A stretch of 64,000 nucleotides of DNA. Source: Lindgomyces ingoldianus. Taxonomy: Eukaryota > Ascomycota > Dothideomycetes > Pleosporales > Lindgomycetaceae. This document shows, piece after piece, positions 58,955 to 64,000 of the stretch; positions within the stretch are counted from its first letter, which is position 1; every line of letters begins with the position of its first letter. The stretch spans positions 1,253,766 to 1,317,765 of the forward strand of contig NW_022985171.1 of assembly GCF_010093535.1 (NCBI RefSeq), written 5' to 3'. A program made the translations under genes and the position numbers. Under the pieces are notes generated by a model that did no database searches, was not told where the DNA came from, and worked only from the letters and a program-made list of their open reading frames with translations.

Positions 58955-59788
58955 CAGCGCTTCCAACAGTCCGTAGTACGTAACCGTAGTACGTGAACGT
59001 AACTGTCACGTGAGCAGTAAGTACGTATTTGCTTTTTAAGCCGTAACTTACGGCTCACATCTCTGCCCCTACGTACCGTAGTACGTCTCAAAAAGTCAAT
59101 ATTTCCTAGCAATATAGATCCTGATTAGACATGTCTGGGGGCGCGTCAGCAGCGTGTTTAAGGTCGCGTGTAACAATCAGGTGAAACCTCTAAAGGTTGT
59201 AGGACGTTAAGGGATGGAGATGTGGGATCTTATGCAAATAGTTAACTTTTTGCCTAGTTTATTGTCCTAAGTCCATACTTGCTAATACTCTTGCCCATCA
59301 TGAGCTAACAGATGTCCCAGTTCCTCCATTGTGGCAGGCGTACAGCCTCATCCCAGGGATCCTCCCAAGCCATGGTTGCAACTCCTACCCTACGCTATTC
59401 AAAATCGCTGTCGATTTCCTCGCTATCCCCTCCACCAGCTGCGACTGTGAGAGAGCCTTTAGTGGGGGCAGCCGCACAGTCACAATCAACAGGAACAGTC
59501 TAGGGGTTGATACAATTAAGGCTCTGCAGCTTTAAAAGAACTGGCTACGTCATTGCGCAGTGGAGAGTGAATTAACAGATCTAGCAGACTATATTAGGAG
59601 GAAAACTCCAGCAGTTACGGCGTAACTTCTCGCGAGAAGTACAGCCGTAGGAGGATTGTAAGCCGTTACAGTTACGCTACGTAAGAGGCTATTAATTCAC
59701 TTGTAACATACGTACGTACTAACAAACTGAGAAGTTACGGTCTAAAAAAAGCTCAATCGTAACGTATTACGTACTGTTGGAAGCGCTG
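58955..59788 (+). mobile_element. short hAT-family element 2 (834 bp) with 8-bp TSD
   Basis: Starts CAGCGCTTCCAACAGTCCG and ends, in reverse complement, CAGCGCTTCCAACAGTACG. It is flanked by GATAATAT at 58947-58954 and 59789-59796, a perfect 8-base duplication. Internal words are shared with element 1 (TTTCCTAG.AATATAG near the left end, CAAA.AGTTAACTTTTTGCC in the middle), so they are the same family. At about 59330-59600 it encodes a hAT C-terminal dimerisation fragment in good condition (YPTLFKIAVDFLAIP, SCDCERAFSGG, the conserved RNSL and ALQL), then ends in a stop. The N-terminal BED zinc finger and catalytic core are absent. Non-autonomous; mobility would need a transposase from elsewhere. 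Confidence 0.92.
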
Positions 59789-59796
59789 GATAATAT

Positions 59797-61212
59797 ACAG
59801 TAAGCATCACAAGAAGGCTCGGGACTGTATCAAACCAAGAAATCTCACATCATCCGACACGTCTTTGAAACATCTCGAAGAGATTAATCTAAATGGCAAC
59901 CAGTGCAACGTCCCTGCGTCACGAAATACGGCATATTATTGCACAATATAGAACATTTAAGCTAGGCAAGTTCCTCTTAGACATTTGGAGCCTCTTAACA
60001 TTCTCTCTGATTTTCTCTTCAAGTAGATCTTTATGATTTCCCGCTGTAAGTATCGAAGTGCAGTTGAAAAGAGAGGAATGGAGCAGGGTGCAAGCCATCG
60101 AAAGTAGGGTGGTCCGCAACATTCGCCGCCAACGCAGTTATCTCGAAAGCGCCGCTCAACCACCTCGAAACCATCACCCACTTAACGTCTGTACCTCACA
60201 CAGAATTACTTTAGGACATAGCTACCAAGGCGCTGCTAGCAAGTTCTCCCAGAACCTTTCCAGCATCTAATTAACCTACTGCTTATTTCTCTTTAAAGAG
60301 CTCTAATGCGGAATGAACAGTAAAGGAAATTCTAAGTATAGACGGATTATACAGTAACAAGGGTTCATAGGTTCGCGTGTTCTTCTCCATGTCTATTAGA
60401 CTACCTCTTATCTACCAACCCACTCTAAACCGTCTCACCACTAAATTAACCTACCCCTAATTCCCCTTCCATCCTGAGATCACATATTTTCCATTCCAGG
60501 AGTGACTACCTCTTATCTATTAATCGTCCCTAATCTAGCCGAATATCTAATGAACTTTGGAATAACTGATCTTTGATAGTGTCTCAGTTTCATTTGATGT
60601 TGAAGTGGATATTTATTGAGCACAGACTAATTGACTAACAACAAGGAGTCTTGGGTAGCGAGTTAGCAAGGAGGCATTCCGTCACCATTGCCTCTTCTTC
60701 AAGGAATACTCATCAAATTTGTGCATATGAATACAAAAACATAAACATTGTTCACCTAAGCATTGCGGCACCAGTCACCCAATCCGATAGTCACTCTTCA
60801 ATTCACCAAGCAATGCAACCACTCTGGGCATTTTGTAAATATGTATTAACACCGCCCACGACATTTGCCAGCCTACGTGCTACGTTGTGCTTTTTTCTCT
60901 CTTCACTCTACGGCCTCTCTCTTTTCGAGTTTCAGCACCTCCACCATCAATAACAGACCGATTGAAAATGCCATCCGATATGCAAACGCCACGGAAACTA
61001 CAATGAAAGAGAGAGAACTACAGATCCGAACATCGAAGTTCTTGAAGTAGAATGACGAAGCAGGGGGAGAGAGGAAAACAAATCCCCAGCTCCATATCTC
61101 CATCGCCATCTCCATCATACGTCATACGTGCCAGCCAATCATACAAACCACCATTTCCCCACCTCCCTGCGCCCGCCCCTCTTATTCTCTCACCCCAACC
61201 CTTCCTTCCTCA
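59797..61212. other. spacer between hAT element 2 and eIF5B
   Basis: About 1.4 kb without a supportable gene. Minus-strand frames at 59919-60181 and 60903-61118 show no family motif. The last part is the 3' flank of eIF5B. Confidence 0.35.
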
Positions 61213-64000
61213 TCACATTATATCAAAATCCTTTTTCAGCTGGAGAATCAACTTCCACTCATCTTGAGAGACATCATTCCTAAAGAACTCTTTTAGCGTA
61301 TCGATACTCTTTCTCGAAATCGCGGAATACAGGGTATCGTCTTCTTCAAGATGGCGGCCATAGAGTGGTTGATTTGCACCTTCGATTTTGACGGCGACTG
61401 ACGGTTGTCCCTTTTTACAGATGTTGATTTGTTTGTGATCGCGTTCGATGGATGTGCTTTCATTATGTCAGTATGAGTGTGTGCTATAAGGCATAGGAAG
61501 CGGGAAGGGAAAGGGAAGGGGAAGAGAGGGCACATACACTCTACCAAGTTGCAAAATCTCCTTAACGCCAGTAACCGGATTCCGTTTAATCGCCGCAATC
61601 GGCGTCAAGAGTCTTAGGTTCCCTTCCACCACATCCACACCCACGACAATTGGGTCTTTTTTGTTGAACACGGCGACGGGTCTCAGAACGCAAGGGAACA
61701 CAGCTAGCATCTTGGAGTCTTCTTTCCTTTGCTCCTCGAGCGCTTTCATATGCGCTGTGAACTTGTCGAAGAGATGGTAGATGATATCGGCTTCGAAGAT
61801 CTTGACGCCAATCTCCTCGGCGTAATTTTTGGCATCTTTGTCGACTTTCACGTCGAAGCAGAGCATTACCGCGTACTCCTTGGCTTTTTCCAGCATGACA
61901 CCAGCGCGGAGCACGTCTTTCTTGTACACTGGACCAATGGAGATGGTGGCAACGGGGATCTTCGAGACACGCAGAAATTCGAGTAAAGCTTCGAGCGAAC
62001 CGAGGGTGGAGGCCTGGACTGAGACACCGCGACCCGTCTTTGACACTCTGCTCAGAAGATGCGCTAGATCACCCATGACTTCGTCCATGAGGTCTTCCTC
62101 ATCATCATCCTTGCCAACGACGAGAAGACGGGAGCCAGCAATCGCTGTATCGAGACCATCGGCAGCAATCTTGATACCCATGGCAGCCTTGACCTCTTTG
62201 TTGTGCACATACTGGGATTTGACTCTCAGTTCCTTCATCTCTGCTGGCGTCAAGAGCGCGCGGATATTGGTAACAATCGGTTCTGGATTACCACAAAGCA
62301 CAATGCGGTCACCTTCGTGGAGAACACCGTTTGAAAGGACTACGTCGATAGTCGTTCCGAGACCCTCAATAACCTTAACTTCTAAAACCGTACACTCGAC
62401 TTCGGAAAGATACATGAGGTTATTTGTCATACGTTCTTGCGTTAGCTTTACGATTAGCTTTAACATGTCTGGAATGCCTTCTCCTGTGTGAGCGGAAGTG
62501 GGTACAACTGAAACATATCGTGCCATGTTCTTGTTCTGGTAGAAGAGTTCCGAATTGAAGCCTTGCTCCTGGAGCTGGGTGTGGACGAAATCCCATCGAT
62601 CTCTGAACTCTGTTTGAACTGACTTCTTTTGGAGGGCAAGGCTGTCTTCGAATCCGTTATTATCAATTCTCGACCAGCCGAAGAGGCGATCGATTTTGTT
62701 GAGCGCAACGATGAATGGCGTCTTCCTCTCCCGGAGCAGCCTCATAGACTCCAAAGTTTGCGGTTCCAGTCCGTGCATAATATCGATGACCAAGATGGCA
62801 ATGTTGCAGAGTGAAGAACCTCGAGACCGCAGATTCGTGAAAGACTCGTGACCAGGAGTATCGATAACCAGTAGACCTGGGACATTGAACGTGAAGCTAT
62901 TATCCTTGTTTACCACGGCGACCTTCTTTTGTAAGGCTTCCACGGGAAAGTACGTAGCACCAATCTGCTGCGTGATACCGCCTGCCTCACCTTCTTGAAC
63001 ATTGGTTTGTCGGATCTTGTCTAGCAATTTCGTCTTACCAGTGTCGACGTGGCCAAGAATGCAGCAGATGGGGGATCGGAGGTTGTCTTTCGACCTTGCA
63101 GCGAGTGCTTCTTCATGTTGCTTCTGACGTCGCTCGGCGGCAGCCGCCTTTCGAGCAGCCTCGGCCCGTTGTGTCGCTGTTTGTTCTTCGTCCTCTGATG
63201 ACTCTTCCTCGCTCTCAGACTCAGATTCCGAAATTTCTGCAGCAGTTTTTGAGGAAGACGCCTTCGTGTCTTGTTTCACTGCGGCTTTTCCATTTGTTGC
63301 CGCCTTGGGCTTCTCTTCCTCTTCCTCAGAGGGGGCATCCCAGCTATCCTTAACACCGTCCATCTCATCTGCCTGGGCTTCCCAGTCCTCTCCAGAGTCG
63401 CTCACTTCGCCCTTCTTAGCTTCTGCCTCTTTCGCCTTCCTAGCTTCGGCCTCTGCTAATGCAGCTTGTTCCTCTGCAATCCTGAGCTCCTCTAGTTTTC
63501 TCGCAGCCTCTTCGGCTTCCTTATCAGCCTGCGCCTGCTCTTCCGCCTTGGTCTTCTTCTTTTTCTTTCGATAATCATCGGCCGACTTTTTCTTCTTCTT
63601 CTCGGTCTCGTCAGCCTCATCGGCAGGCGCCTCCAACCCAGCAACCTTGGCGCCTCCGCTCTCGAGCATCTGCTTCATCCGGAGTTCTTGTCGCGCCTTG
63701 GCTTCTTTCTGTGCCTTTGTCAAGAATTTGCCTTCCTTCTTGAGCTGCTCGATCTTCTCTTTCTCTTTCTGTTTCTTCAGAGCCTTGGCTTCCTCCTTCT
63801 TCCGCGCCTCTTCGGCGGCTTCACGCTCGAGCTTCTCAATCCTGGCTTTCTCTTCCTCCAGCAATCGTGCTTGTTCCTCTTCCTTTCGCCGTCGCTCTTC
63901 TTGTTGCTTCTGGATCGCGGCGAGGGCTGGGTTGAGTTTCTTCTTCTTGCCACCAGCCGTAGTGGCGGGTTCTGGGGCGGATGTAGGAGCGGAAGGTGTG
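61213..64000 (-). CDS. translation initiation factor eIF5B (partial, cut by window edge)
   Basis: eIF5B (IF2 homologue; FUN12 in yeast) is the GTPase that joins the ribosomal subunits at the end of initiation. The last two exons are present: 61213-61456 and 61538 to beyond 64000; donor GTATGT, acceptor GAAAG. The 5' end lies outside the window. The visible N-terminal part is the usual Lys/Glu-rich, low-complexity coiled-coil region (63200-64000). The GTPase domain follows: G1 [16 protein letters not shown]3 DTPGHESF, G4 NKID and G5 SAHTGEG. Domain II, the linker helix and domain IV follow. The last exon ([31 protein letters not shown]) restores the conserved C-terminus, ending in KKDFDIM. Skipping the intron would give a false stop shortly after LGRV. 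Confidence 0.96.

Noticed and set aside
61829..62491. 220-codon plus-strand frame opposite eIF5B
   Set aside because: Antisense shadow of a conserved coding region with no motif of its own. The same applies to the long opposite frames within cullin, SRF1, the F-box-like genes and the Gln-rich gene.

Overview
This is a window of nuclear DNA from a filamentous ascomycete (Pezizomycotina). The evidence is the gene structure and content: most genes are interrupted by short GT-AG introns of about 45-120 bp, and the set includes a group III G-alpha subunit of the GNA-3/GanB type, a Hog1-type MAP kinase, an SRF1-like regulator, an ABCC transporter with a fungal-type N-terminus, and DNA that looks degraded by RIP-like CpA-to-TpA mutation. 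A class such as Leotiomycetes is possible but I cannot prove it from the sequence.

Layout. 0-3.7 kb: gene-poor, with one short degraded coding relic. 3.8-9.6 kb (minus strand): an unrecognised Gln- and Cys-rich protein, then the SCF scaffold cullin-1. 10.9-11.5 kb: a cupin reading frame broken by one in-frame TAA. 12-18.9 kb: a dense housekeeping block with an SRF1-like phospholipase D regulator (-), a mitochondrial K+/H+ exchange-related protein (+), an SDR oxidoreductase (-) and a TatD-family metallohydrolase (+). 21.3-24.4 kb: two neighbouring F-box-like genes (-). 25.9-26.4 kb: a small secreted Cys-rich protein with a GPI-type tail. 27.1-32.4 kb: a complete nine-exon ABCC transporter (-). 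34.4 kb: a small Ser/Pro-rich protein. 37.7-43.5 kb: a divergent pair, G-alpha (-) and the Hog1-type MAPK (+), separated by 3 kb. 44.2-46.8 kb: AVL9, with a GC-AG intron. 53.8-55.2 kb: a DUF7730-like protein. 61.2-64 kb: translation factor eIF5B, cut by the window edge.

The region from about 47 to 60 kb is different in kind. It holds an antisense, heavily mutated relic of a cytosolic arginyl-tRNA synthetase that still carries an intron, a STAND/NLR-type gene with tandem 42-residue TPR units in which stops replace Trp and Gln codons, and two short hAT transposons of one family, each with a perfect 8-bp target-site duplication. One of these is inserted in an open reading frame. This reads as a repeat-rich, RIP-affected compartment between two conserved gene blocks.

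Coordinates of multi-exon genes are the outer limits of the coding sequence; exon boundaries are in the evidence text. They were worked out by hand from splice-site sequence, reading-frame continuity and family knowledge. No database search was run.
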